DNA of 64,000 nt. Origin: Paenibacillus whitsoniae. Lineage in GTDB: Bacteria; Bacillota; Bacilli; Paenibacillales; NBRC-103111. Each line of letters opens with the position of its first letter. Positions within the stretch are counted from its first letter, which is position 1. The stretch spans positions 1 to 64,000 of the forward strand of contig NZ_RXHU01000042.1 in the NCBI RefSeq assembly GCF_003955665.1, read 5' to 3'. A model generated the notes under the pieces. The model did no database searches and was not told the DNA's origin. It worked only from the letters and a program-made list of their open reading frames with translations. Shown piece after piece: positions 1-7,911 of this stretch. A program made the translations under genes and the position numbers.

Positions 1-92
1 CCACCTACTCCACCTACTCTGCCATTATTCTCTGGTTACTCCTGCCACACAAGCTCCCTTTCCATTTCCCCCCTCCCTACCGACCAAATAGC

Positions 93-130
93 AAAAGCCT
101 CCAATCTGCCTAAGCAGATTGAAGGCTTTT
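93..130 (-). terminator. Rho-independent terminator of the GH105 operon
   Basis: A long hairpin with arms AAAAGCCT-CAATCTGC and GCAGATTG-AGGCTTTT around a 4-base loop lies 10 bases beyond the stop codon of the leftward gene. Read leftward it ends in a T-run, so it should end the two-gene transcript. Confidence 0.85.
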
Positions 131-139
131 CTCAAGGCT

Positions 140-1825
140 TCACCCCATGTGCCTCTGTTGAACCGCTGGCAGTTGCACCTGATTCTCCCGGTACAGCTCA
201 CCGGTCTTGCGCGGTGCCTGCGGCACCGTAATAGACGCCTCGCCATCCTCCGTCCGGATCGACGCTGTGACCCACGCACCGCTTGTCTGAATGTCGACCG
301 TCGGCAGCGGACGATCCTCACCGAGCGAAAAGGCAAACACCCAGACCGCTTTCTCCAGCGCGTGGAAATCGAAATCCCGCTCCTCACCCGTTGCGATGAC
401 GTAATCGAGGCTAAGCCCCGCCTCGTCTCGCGCCTGCTCGAGCTGGAGCGCGCCGTAATCCGAGCGGTCCAGCACCGCATCCACCTGAAGCGCCGTTTCC
501 CCGATCAGGGTCACAAAACGAGTGCCCGTCTGCGCCGCCGACAGTTCCAGACCCGATGCATCCCCGCCAAGTTGAAGCCGGATTCGCAAGTCTTGGGCCC
601 TGAACCTGCCGTTAATGATGTCCAGGTCCTGGTGCCATCCGCCGTTATCCGTCGCAAGGTTAAAGCTGAACAGCACCTGCTTGCGCGACTGCACTCCGGT
701 GAAGATGGCCGAGCAGAAGTCCTTGCCGTCCTTCAGAAATTGCAGCTGGATCGAGACACTTTTCCCGCTGCCAGCATCCACATACGCTAGTAAATTGCGG
801 CGCTGATTCCACATGCTTCCCGACGTATAGCTGCCGAGCGTCAGCCGCTCATTTTGGTATGTCGTCGCGTAGTTCTGGAAGCCCGCTTCCTCCGCCATCA
901 GCGTCGGTTCGGAATAATACCGCTCGTCCGTCGAACGGAACAAATCGTGGTACTTCTCAGGGCAACGAATATAAGCCGGATCCGATTTCAACCCATTTCC
1001 CAGGAAATCTTTTTCATTCGGCCGCAGCTGTGTGCTGTAAGTTCGGCTGTGCGGGCCGCCCCATGCCCCCGTTGCGGGATGGTAGTGCTTCGCAATCATA
1101 TGCCACGCCAAATCCAGCAGTTGCTCGGCATCGGCGACTGCGCCAGGCGTGCTCGACTCCGTATAAATGGCGTGCAGCTCTTCAATCGCAATCGGCGTGT
1201 AACAAGGGCTGTTATATTCCGTGAATGTGCCGATCGCCATGGTGTAATCACGGAACTTCCTTAGCCGCTGCTCGCCATAGGCGCGCAGTTCTTCATTCTC
1301 CAACAGCTCGCCGCCAAGCAGCGTAACGAGCGCCCCCATAATGGCAATGTTCGTGTAGTGCGGGCCGACATTGCGAATCATGATCGCCCGACAAGCGTGA
1401 TACACAGCGCCCCGAAGCTTGTCGACGAGCGCTGGCGGGAGCAGATCCCCATAATTTTTGACAATCAGCACCAGCTTCTTGCCGTGAAAATCCGCCATAT
1501 TCCAATCCGGCCGATCCATCTCATCCAGTGATTCCTCATAGAAGTACGGCCATATGCCGTAGGTCGAACGGGAAGGATCCTGGTCCTGACGCGATACGAT
1601 GACCTCCAGGATGTCCGCCGCTCTCCGCGCATAAAGCTCCCCACCGTACTGCAATAGCTCGTAAGCGAAAACAGTCGATGGATATAGCCCATAAACGAAG
1701 GGATGCTTATCGGGCTTAAGCGCCGTATGATACGTTGCCGTCAGCGGGGTGCGAACCAGCTTTACGTCACTATTGTAGTTTTTTTCCGTTGCTTGAATCG
1801 ATGTCAAGAGTTCTGCATTACGCAT
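140..1825 (-). CDS. Conserved protein of unknown function, partner of GH105 hydrolase
   Basis: A 561-residue protein without signal peptide or membrane segment. I do not recognise a named family with certainty. The first about 330 residues are rich in Trp, Tyr and His and look helical (for example HYTNIAIMGALVTLLGG near residue 155 and SPCYTPIAIEELHAIY near 205), as in the (alpha/alpha)-barrel of glycan lyases and hydrolases. The last 200 residues look beta-rich, as in the sandwich domain of heparinase-like or chondroitinase-like lyases. It overlaps the upstream GH105 gene by 8 bases, so the two are translationally coupled and probably act on the same oligosaccharide in the cytoplasm. A lyase or hydrolase role is inference from shape and context only. 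Confidence 0.7.
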   Translation of the reverse strand: MRNAELLTSIQATEKNYNSDVKLVRTPLTATYHTALKPDKHPFVYGLYPSTVFAYELLQYGGELYARRAADILEVIVSRQDQDPSRSTYGIWPYFYEESLDEMDRPDWNMADFHGKKLVLIVKNYGDLLPPALVDKLRGAVYHACRAIMIRNVGPHYTNIAIMGALVTLLGGELLENEELRAYGEQRLRKFRDYTMAIGTFTEYNSPCYTPIAIEELHAIYTESSTPGAVADAEQLLDLAWHMIAKHYHPATGAWGGPHSRTYSTQLRPNEKDFLGNGLKSDPAYIRCPEKYHDLFRSTDERYYSEPTLMAEEAGFQNYATTYQNERLTLGSYTSGSMWNQRRNLLAYVDAGSGKSVSIQLQFLKDGKDFCSAIFTGVQSRKQVLFSFNLATDNGGWHQDLDIINGRFRAQDLRIRLQLGGDASGLELSAAQTGTRFVTLIGETALQVDAVLDRSDYGALQLEQARDEAGLSLDYVIATGEERDFDFHALEKAVWVFAFSLGEDRPLPTVDIQTSGAWVTASIRTEDGEASITVPQAPRKTGELYRENQVQLPAVQQRHMG

Positions 1826-2870
1826 GCGAGATTTGCTCCTTTTGTAGGTTTTTCGAGAGCAGCATCAGTGCCAGGCCTTGCCCGTACAAAGTCGGATACG
1901 TTGGAATATCATCCTGATACGCCTGAACCGACGGCATCACCGGGGTTCCGCCGGATACGCCCGTTACGATGCCGTCTTCCGTAATGTAAGGCACAATGGC
2001 CTTAAACGCACGCTCCGCCCGGATTGCATAAACCTCTTCATCCTCCAGCAGCTGTGTGTCCACCGCTTTCAAAAGGCCATAGGCAATGCCCGCGCTGCCC
2101 GATACTTCTCTATAAAAATCTGGATGATCCATCACCGTACTCCATAAACCGTCCTGCTGCTGAAAAGCGAGCAGCCCGTTCATCAAGCGGCCGTACCGCT
2201 CTTTCAGTTCGTCCGGAACGTCGACCAGTCCGCCAATTTCCTCCACAATCATCGGCACGCCTGCGGCAATCCAGGCATTCGCCCGCGTCCAGCGCGCTGA
2301 TGACATATGGTCGCCTGAAGCGCAGTTCCAGCCGTGGAACAACACATCCGTCTGCGGGTCCTGCAGTAACCGTAGATGAATCAGCACTTGCTTCAGTGCC
2401 TCCTCCGCGTAGGCCCTGCTGCCGATAAGGGAAGCGGTTCGCGCCAGGAACAGCACCGCCATGAAAATGGTGTCCGCCCATACTTGCTCGGAGAATTCCG
2501 CATTTTCCGTCACCGTATGTTCAAATGCTTCCTCGCGGGTACGCGGTGTCTCGTGAAGCAGCCATTCCGCGATCCGGACCGCCTCATCTTTATAATGCAC
2601 ATCGCCTGTCAGCCTGTGCAAAGCAGGGAAGATCGCATATGGCGCAATCGCGTTGATGACCAATTTATGTTTCGCTTTCGCCTCGTTCCGCCTCACCCAC
2701 TCCTGTAAGTACACGATCACTTGCTCATCGCGCGCCGCCTTATAGTATTCCAACAGCGCAATCACGCCAACGCCCGGGACCCAATCCCAGTGATGAATGT
2801 CCATTCCCCAATTTCCCGTATGGTCTGCAATCATTTGCCGCCACACTTTTTCAGCACTAGCCCCAACCAT
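1818..2870 (-). CDS. GH105-type unsaturated glycuronyl/rhamnogalacturonyl hydrolase
   Basis: A 350-residue cytoplasmic protein resembling YteR/YesR, which remove the unsaturated uronic acid left at the non-reducing end by polysaccharide lyases. Family marks seen are VWADTIFMA near residue 130 (the Asp corresponds to the catalytic Asp of YteR), the HGWN stretch near 185, and the WTRANAWIAAG stretch that follows. Length is normal for the family. The ATG start has only a weak ribosome site. It heads a two-gene leftward operon, and its upstream region carries a 21-bp-spaced direct repeat that could be a regulator site. The exact substrate (rhamnogalacturonan, ulvan, glycosaminoglycan) cannot be read from the sequence. 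Confidence 0.85.
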   Translation of the reverse strand: MVGASAEKVWRQMIADHTGNWGMDIHHWDWVPGVGVIALLEYYKAARDEQVIVYLQEWVRRNEAKAKHKLVINAIAPYAIFPALHRLTGDVHYKDEAVRIAEWLLHETPRTREEAFEHTVTENAEFSEQVWADTIFMAVLFLARTASLIGSRAYAEEALKQVLIHLRLLQDPQTDVLFHGWNCASGDHMSSARWTRANAWIAAGVPMIVEEIGGLVDVPDELKERYGRLMNGLLAFQQQDGLWSTVMDHPDFYREVSGSAGIAYGLLKAVDTQLLEDEEVYAIRAERAFKAIVPYITEDGIVTGVSGGTPVMPSVQAYQDDIPTYPTLYGQGLALMLLSKNLQKEQISHA

Positions 2871-2942
2871 GGATGCTCACAGCCCTTCCTATTTTGTCGC
2901 TTCTTCTTCTCTAAAGGTAGCATCTTCAAGGCGGTTCAGGCT

Positions 2943-2976
2943 TGGGGAACTGTCCCGAAAATATGGGGAATCGTCC
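2943..2976. promoter_or_regulatory. Two direct repeats, candidate operator upstream of the GH105 operon
   Basis: TGGGGAACTGTCC (2943-2955) and TGGGGAATCGTCC (2964-2976) match at 11 of 13 positions and begin exactly 21 bp apart, two helical turns. This is the layout bound by AraC-type regulators. The pair lies about 75-105 bp upstream of the GH105 start and upstream of the divergent gene at 3070. Function is inferred. Confidence 0.45.
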
Positions 2977-3069
2977 AGACATTCTGCTCGAATCGCCTGT
3001 AAAACTTTCCCACCCACAATGCAACTGCTATACTGGAACAGAAATCATAGACAAGAGGTGGATGCCTGG

Positions 3070-3678
3070 ATGAATTGGTCCGAACTGCAACGCGTGCCCC
3101 ATGAGTATAGTGATAAGCTGCATCAAATCGACGAAAACCTGATTCGTCTGCTGAATGAGCGCCAGTCCCTTGCACAGGGAAAACGCTGCATGCCGGAACA
3201 GGACGTGGTCCAAGCTTGGGCGGCACAGTACGGCATCGACGTCCCGCAAATCAATTGGCTGCTGAGTTGTCTGAATCATTCGCTGCACCCATTCATGCCA
3301 AGCGAGCCCGGAGAACTGCTTCAGGTGCTGCCCATTATGAAAAAGACCGTGCTGGCCGGCTACGAATACGCCATTACGCATAGTATGCAGCATGAGAACG
3401 GCAGCATGGTGCATCTCGAAATCAAGCAATTGACGACGGAGGAAGCCGTCGCTCACTTTCGCCCTCAGCTCCAGCTCGATATCATTAGCGAAACGCCCTA
3501 CGCCGTTTTCAGGCACGGAGCAAGCGGAGGCGGAGGGCGTTCCAAGCTGCAATTTCTCGTCACACCGCGGCTGCCGGAGCCGCTTGCGCATGTGCATTTT
3601 GCACTGATCCCGTTTGCCGCACCGATGGAACTGCCGCCGAAAGAGATTATCCTCGATCAGGAAGTGCGATTTGATTAA
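3070..3678 (+). CDS. Protein of unknown function, 202 residues
   Basis: I do not recognise this protein. The start is the ATG at 3070 because AAGAGGTG lies 9 bases before it; the frame is open further upstream, but that part crosses the intergenic region. The N-terminal helix (HQIDENLIRLLNERQSLAQG, residues 16-35) resembles the first helix of AroQ-type chorismate mutases, yet the rest does not look like that fold. The C-terminal half is predicted beta-rich with a Gly-rich turn (GASGGGGRS). No signal peptide or membrane segment is seen. It is divergent from the GH105 operon and followed by a terminator, so it is probably a single-gene unit. Confidence 0.7.
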   Translation: MNWSELQRVPHEYSDKLHQIDENLIRLLNERQSLAQGKRCMPEQDVVQAWAAQYGIDVPQINWLLSCLNHSLHPFMPSEPGELLQVLPIMKKTVLAGYEYAITHSMQHENGSMVHLEIKQLTTEEAVAHFRPQLQLDIISETPYAVFRHGASGGGGRSKLQFLVTPRLPEPLAHVHFALIPFAAPMELPPKEIILDQEVRFD

Positions 3679-3684
3679 AAAAAG

Positions 3685-3737
3685 AAAACCTCTCTCTCCT
3701 TCGATCGGTTCGACCCAGCGAGGAGGCGGAGGTTTTT
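3685..3737. terminator. Bidirectional terminator between convergent genes
   Basis: Arms AAAACCTC (3685-3692) and GAGGTTTT (3729-3736), extended inward by a purine/pyrimidine match, lie between the stop codons of two convergent genes. A T-run follows on the plus strand and an A-run precedes it, which fits termination in both directions. Confidence 0.7.
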
Positions 3738-3772
3738 ATTTCGTTCTGGGGGATCGGCGGCCCTTTTTATCG

Positions 3773-4381
3773 TTATGGATTACGAATTTCCGCGCTCCAC
3801 GGCATTTCGGGTTCACTCAATCCGTTTGTGTTGGCAGATGGCTTCTGCTTCACCAGGCCGACACGATTGGCATAGTCGTCCAGCATCTCAAACACCGTAA
3901 AGCGATGAAGCTGCGCGTTAAACGAAGGCTCGTTTCTCTCATCCGCCCGGATTGGCCGGAGCGTGACGACAGCGCTGACAACCCCATCGTCATACTGGTT
4001 GACGGGGACATCGAACGTCACATTCTCATTATAGCCATCCGCCACCGTGACCAGCGTCACCATCCCCATGTTTTTCTTCGCAAAACGAAGGTCTCTGGGA
4101 ACAGCAATGTCAGCTTGCCATTCGCCTTGATGATCCGTTAAGCCCTGTGCGAGAATCGCCCCTTCCGCATCGATTGCAATAACCCGGGCCCCTGCAATCG
4201 ACGCTCTTGCCTCGTCGCTGTAAGGTTTTTCCGGCGTGCCGTAGCCGTCTTTCACATACCCGACCTTCACCTGCAGCGCAGCAGCTACCTGATCGCCGGT
4301 TGGCGTCGCTTCGACGGCCTGCTCGGAGCCCGCAAACAGGATCAGCAGCAGAACGCTCATCATTTTCAATATAGGCTGCAT
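3773..4381 (-). CDS. Secreted protein of unknown function with Ig/transthyretin-like middle
   Basis: A 202-residue protein with a short signal peptide (MQPILKMMSVLLLILFAGSE, cleavage probably near residue 25). No lipobox cysteine is visible, so it is probably released. Residues about 60-150 read as a beta-sandwich of the carboxypeptidase-regulatory/transthyretin kind: IAGARVIAIDAEGAILAQGL, then DHQGEWQADIAVP. The last 50 residues are polar. Its ribosome site GGGGAGG overlaps the last bases of the upstream kinase gene (18-base gap), so it is probably cotranscribed with it. No family name can be given, and a link to antibiotic resistance is only positional. Confidence 0.7.
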   Translation of the reverse strand: MQPILKMMSVLLLILFAGSEQAVEATPTGDQVAAALQVKVGYVKDGYGTPEKPYSDEARASIAGARVIAIDAEGAILAQGLTDHQGEWQADIAVPRDLRFAKKNMGMVTLVTVADGYNENVTFDVPVNQYDDGVVSAVVTLRPIRADERNEPSFNAQLHRFTVFEMLDDYANRVGLVKQKPSANTNGLSEPEMPWSAEIRNP

Positions 4382-4399
4382 GTTCCGTAACGTCCTCCC

Positions 4400-5203
4400 C
4401 TAGAAAAATTCATCCATCAGCTGATAAAAGCTGACTTTCGCTTCATCCAGTTTATCCAGCCCGTACGCCTCCACAAACGTCTGCACGTGCGCGTCGCCAA
4501 AGTTATAGCGGATGCTGCGGATCGCCAAAGCCAAGTCCTGATACCGGTCGGCGATGCCGGCGCGTCCCACGTCAATGAAGCCGCTGAGCTCTCCCTCGCT
4601 CAGCATAATAATATTCGGCATGCAATAGTCGCCGTGGGTGAACACCAGGTCTTCCTCCGCCGGCACGCTGCCGAGCAGCTGCTCCAGAACCTCCTCCGCA
4701 CGCAGCCCGAGCCGGCTCTCATCAAAATCCTCCTCATCAACGAGGCCTTGCCGAACGCGTAACATCGCCTCTTCCATTTTTACAGCCAACCGCTGATCGA
4801 AAGGACAATCGTCAATCGGCACCTGATGAATCTGCTTCAACCCGCGAGCAAGCGCCCGCAACAATTCAGGCAGTTGATCCTTCCACAAGTCATCCGACGC
4901 ATTGACACCCGGAAGCTCGGTCACCAATAGAAATTCATGCGCCTCATCCGTGCCATAATAGACAACCTCCGGCACAGGCAGGCGCCCCTTCAGCCAGAGC
5001 AGCCTTTCCTTTTCTTCCACCAAGCTTTCAACCGCTTGCAACGACTGGATTTTCAAAAAATACCGGCCCGCTGCCCCGCAAACCTGGTACGTCTGAGAAG
5101 CCGAATGGCCAATCGTCTCTCTGCGCCATACGCACCCGGCAAGCAGCGACTCCAAAGGAGCCGGCAGCGGGATAGCGGGAACGCCGTGTGCGTTCTGTGT
5201 CAT
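4400..5203 (-). CDS. APH(3')-type aminoglycoside phosphotransferase family protein
   Basis: A 267-residue kinase-fold protein. It has the nucleotide-fold start (YFLKIQ, Lys near residue 50), the catalytic HGDYCMPN motif near residue 190 (Asp is the base, Asn binds magnesium), and the FIDVGRAGIADRYQDLALA motif near 210 that carries the metal-binding Asp. The ending LMDEFF is typical of APH(3') enzymes, whose C-terminal carboxylate and last helix contact the drug. Length matches the family (about 265). This points to phosphorylation of kanamycin/neomycin-type drugs, but chromosomal homologues may act on other substrates. It is divergent from an erythromycin-esterase-family gene. Confidence 0.85.
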   Translation of the reverse strand: MTQNAHGVPAIPLPAPLESLLAGCVWRRETIGHSASQTYQVCGAAGRYFLKIQSLQAVESLVEEKERLLWLKGRLPVPEVVYYGTDEAHEFLLVTELPGVNASDDLWKDQLPELLRALARGLKQIHQVPIDDCPFDQRLAVKMEEAMLRVRQGLVDEEDFDESRLGLRAEEVLEQLLGSVPAEEDLVFTHGDYCMPNIIMLSEGELSGFIDVGRAGIADRYQDLALAIRSIRYNFGDAHVQTFVEAYGLDKLDEAKVSFYQLMDEFF

Positions 5204-5301
5204 GCTGGATCCCCCGTTCTTTTTTCACAGCTCATTCCGTAAATCATTCCCATTTAATTGTACATACTACAGACGAAATACGACAGCAAGGAGTTGAACG
5301 C

Positions 5302-6606
5302 ATGGAAAAAAAGCTGGAAGATGCGCTCGTACAGCACATCGGGCAGCGAGCCCTCCCCCTGAACGGCCCGGATGACCTAGACGTCCTCGTACAAGCGATC
5401 GGAGACCGCAAATATGTCCTGCTCGGCGAAGCGTCGCACGGAACATCGGAGTTCTACCAATTGCGCACGGCGCTGACCCGCAAGCTGATCGAGCAAAAAG
5501 GCTTTTCGCTGATCGCCGTGGAAGGCGACTGGCCTTCGTGCTTCGAGGTTAACCGCTATGTCAAACGGCTTCCCCAAGCCAAATCGACCGCTCGCGACGT
5601 CTTGGCCGACTTTGATCGCTGGCCTTCCTGGATGTGGGCGAACGAAGAAGTCGAGGAGCTCGTCCACTGGCTCCGGGAGCATAATGAGGGAAAAAGCGAC
5701 GCAGGGCAAGTCGGCTTTTACGGGCTCGACCTGTACAGCCTATGGGAGTCGCTGGAAGCGATCGAGCGCTACTTGCGCGAAGAGGGGACCCCGGAGCAGC
5801 TTGCGCTGGCGCAGCAAGCTTTTGCCTGCTTTGACGCCTACGACCGGGAGGGGCAAAATTACGGCGTTTCCGCAGCTTTCTACGGCGAAAGCTGCCAGGA
5901 TGACGTCGTGAAGCTGCTGAAGGCGCTTCACGACGACCGCGCCCGCCGCGGCGGCGCGAGCGGCGAAGAGGCGTTGAGCGCGGAGCTGAACGCGCTCGCG
6001 GCTGTCGGTGCGGAGGACTACTACCGCACCATGGTCCGGCACGACGCGGAATCGTGGAATATCCGCGATCGCCACATGGCCGAGGTGCTGCGCCGCCTCG
6101 CCGACCATCACGGCCCAGACGCGAAAATCATCGTCTGGGCACACAACACGCACATCGGCGATGCGCGTGCAACGGATATGGCGGCCGACGGCATGGTCAA
6201 CGTCGGGCAGCTCGTGCGCGAAGCGCACGGCGAAGCCGATGTGTTCGCCATCGGCTTCGGCACGTACCGCGGCACGGTCATTGCCGCGAGCCGCTGGGGC
6301 GCGCCGCTCGCGGCGATGCCCGTTCCCGCTGCCCAGCCGGGCAGCTGGGAGGCGCTCGTGCACCGCGCCGGCGCGCGGGACCAGATCCTCCTGCTCAGCC
6401 AGGAGGATCCGGTGCTCGGGCACGAGGTGCTGGGGCACCGTGCCATCGGGGTCGTGTACCGCCCTAGCTATGAACGGGGGAACTACGTTCCCTCCGTGAT
6501 GGCGCGGCGGTACGACGCTTTTGTGCATGTGGACGAGAGCCATGCGCTCCGTCCGCTGACCATCCAGAGCGCCGCGCCTGAAGCGGAGGCGGCGCCTCAA
6601 TTTTAA
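5302..6606 (+). CDS. Erythromycin esterase family protein
   Basis: A 434-residue enzyme. The ATG at 5302 is chosen because AAGGAG sits 8 bases upstream; longer in-frame starts lack a ribosome site. Family marks include LGEASHGTSEFYQLR near residue 40 (Glu and His equivalent to the catalytic pair of EreA/EreB), VEGDWPS near 70, and the AHNTHIGDARATDM stretch near 280. EreA/EreB open the lactone ring of macrolides; many Bacillales members have unproven substrates. GC content rises strongly in the 3' half, which is visible as long overlapping open frames there. Divergent from the APH-like gene. Confidence 0.85.
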   Translation: MEKKLEDALVQHIGQRALPLNGPDDLDVLVQAIGDRKYVLLGEASHGTSEFYQLRTALTRKLIEQKGFSLIAVEGDWPSCFEVNRYVKRLPQAKSTARDVLADFDRWPSWMWANEEVEELVHWLREHNEGKSDAGQVGFYGLDLYSLWESLEAIERYLREEGTPEQLALAQQAFACFDAYDREGQNYGVSAAFYGESCQDDVVKLLKALHDDRARRGGASGEEALSAELNALAAVGAEDYYRTMVRHDAESWNIRDRHMAEVLRRLADHHGPDAKIIVWAHNTHIGDARATDMAADGMVNVGQLVREAHGEADVFAIGFGTYRGTVIAASRWGAPLAAMPVPAAQPGSWEALVHRAGARDQILLLSQEDPVLGHEVLGHRAIGVVYRPSYERGNYVPSVMARRYDAFVHVDESHALRPLTIQSAAPEAEAAPQF

Positions 6607-6704
6607 AAAGCGTTCCCTCTAGGTGCACCGCATGATTTCCGACGGAATGGAAATGGTAACAATGAGGCGGAATCATCCGCACATCGGAAAAGGAGGTTCA
6701 GCCT

Positions 6705-6884
6705 ATGGATACGCCCCGTGCAGCCGCGATTGCCGCATCGCCGGTCATGGCCAACGTCACTTGCGACGGCGTTCAGGTATATATTCAAAGCGTCGATGAA
6801 GAGCGAGGAACATGCCGCATTTTCCCGCTTGATCAGCCCGAACAGGAACAAGTCGTTGCAGCCAGCCAGCTAATGGAGCATTAG
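6705..6884 (+). CDS. sspH: H-type small acid-soluble spore protein
   Basis: A 59-residue protein starting MDTPRAAAIAASPVMANVTC and continuing GVQVYIQSVDEERGTCRIFP; both halves follow the Bacillus SspH pattern (RAKEI..S....NVTYNGVPVYIQHVDE..GTARIYPL). Such proteins accumulate in the spore core. A strong AAAAGGAGGT lies 7 bases before the ATG. It stands alone between the esterase gene and glpQ, which fits expression by a forespore sigma factor, but I could not identify a convincing sigma-G promoter. Confidence 0.9.
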   Translation: MDTPRAAAIAASPVMANVTCDGVQVYIQSVDEERGTCRIFPLDQPEQEQVVAASQLMEH

Positions 6885-6921
6885 AGTCACGTCTAGGATA
6901 TTCTTGCTGATTTGTATACAA

Positions 6922-6949
6922 AGAGGAGCCTCCATTCGGAAACTCCTCT
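6922..6949. terminator. Weak terminator between sspH and glpQ
   Basis: AGAGGAG and CTCCTCT flank a 14-base loop between two convergent genes. The stem is short and the T-run modest, so this is a candidate only. Confidence 0.4.
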
Positions 6950-6960
6950 CTTCATTCCCC

Positions 6961-7698
6961 TTATTGAATTCCTTCCAAAAAGTCCCGCAAGCGTCCCGGG
7001 TAATCCGTAATGATGCCGCTCACACCGGCCTCTGTCAGCCGCGCGAAATCTTCTTCTTGGTTCACCGTATACGGATAAGTCGCCAGGCCGGCAGTTGCAG
7101 CACCTTTCACATCGGAAGCGGCTATCGTCTGATAGTACGGATGCAGCGAGAAGATATCGATGTCCGCCTGACGGGCATAGGCCGCATGATCGAACAGATT
7201 GGCCGCATACAGCAGGCCAACCTTCACGTCCGGCTCAGCCAGTTTCAATCGGCGGATGCACTGGTGGTCAAAAGACGAAATCACAACGTCCTCCATCCGA
7301 CCGCTCTCGCGCAAATAAGCCAGCAGCGCTTGCTCCTGGCGCCCTTCATAGGAATACTTAACCTCCACATTAACCAAGAAGCCTTTCGGCAGCATTTCAA
7401 AAACTTCACGAAGCAGCGGCACCCGCTCCCCGCGATAGTTGTCTGCGAACCAAGCCCCCGCATCCAGCTGCCGAATGTCTTGCCAATTGTGCTCGCAGAT
7501 CAGCCCCGAGCCGTTCGTCGTCCGATCCAGCGTCGGATCGTGACAGACGACAATCTCACCATCCTTCGAGATATGTATATCCAGCTCGATGCCCTCCGCG
7601 CCTTGCTCTGCCGCAAGCGCAAAAGAAGCCAGCGTATTCTCAGGCGCTTCGCCCGCCGCTCCGCGGTGTCCGATAATCATAGGTTTTCTTTGATTCAC
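6961..7698 (-). CDS. glpQ: Cytoplasmic glycerophosphodiester phosphodiesterase
   Basis: A 245-residue GDPD-family enzyme that splits glycerophosphodiesters (deacylated phospholipid head groups) into glycerol-3-phosphate and an alcohol. The start motif HRGAAGEAPENT carries the catalytic His and metal-binding residues. It is followed by GIELDIHISKDGEIVVCHD with the Glu/Asp metal ligands and second catalytic His. The GTG at 7698 is preferred because AAAGGAG lies 8 bases before it, whereas the GTG at 7707 is inside that ribosome site. There is no signal peptide, so it acts on imported substrate. It diverges from ugpAEB, whose product would import glycerol-3-phosphate or its diesters. Confidence 0.9.
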   Translation of the reverse strand: MNQRKPMIIGHRGAAGEAPENTLASFALAAEQGAEGIELDIHISKDGEIVVCHDPTLDRTTNGSGLICEHNWQDIRQLDAGAWFADNYRGERVPLLREVFEMLPKGFLVNVEVKYSYEGRQEQALLAYLRESGRMEDVVISSFDHQCIRRLKLAEPDVKVGLLYAANLFDHAAYARQADIDIFSLHPYYQTIAASDVKGAATAGLATYPYTVNQEEDFARLTEAGVSGIITDYPGRLRDFLEGIQ

Positions 7699-7911
7699 TG
7701 TCAGCACTCCTTTAGTAATATTCAGCTACTCCACACATTATAGAGGCAGCCTTCCGCCTTGCCCAGTGCAAGAATGACCAACCCTTTTAAAAATTCCGTA
7801 AAGGTCCGGAGCGTCTCAACAAAACAATCACATGAATTTAACACAGGTCAAATAAAAGAGCTATATGCTTGTAAACGTCACAAGGTTCATATTGAAAGAT
7901 GGAGGTTATCA

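Noticed and set aside
5740-6600. A 286-residue minus-strand frame and other overlapping frames in the 3' half of the esterase gene
   Set aside because: They arise from the high GC of this part of the esterase gene; the esterase motifs continue through it.
7866-7880. TGTAAACGTCACAA upstream of ugpA as a cre site
   Set aside because: Three fixed positions of the cre consensus are violated.
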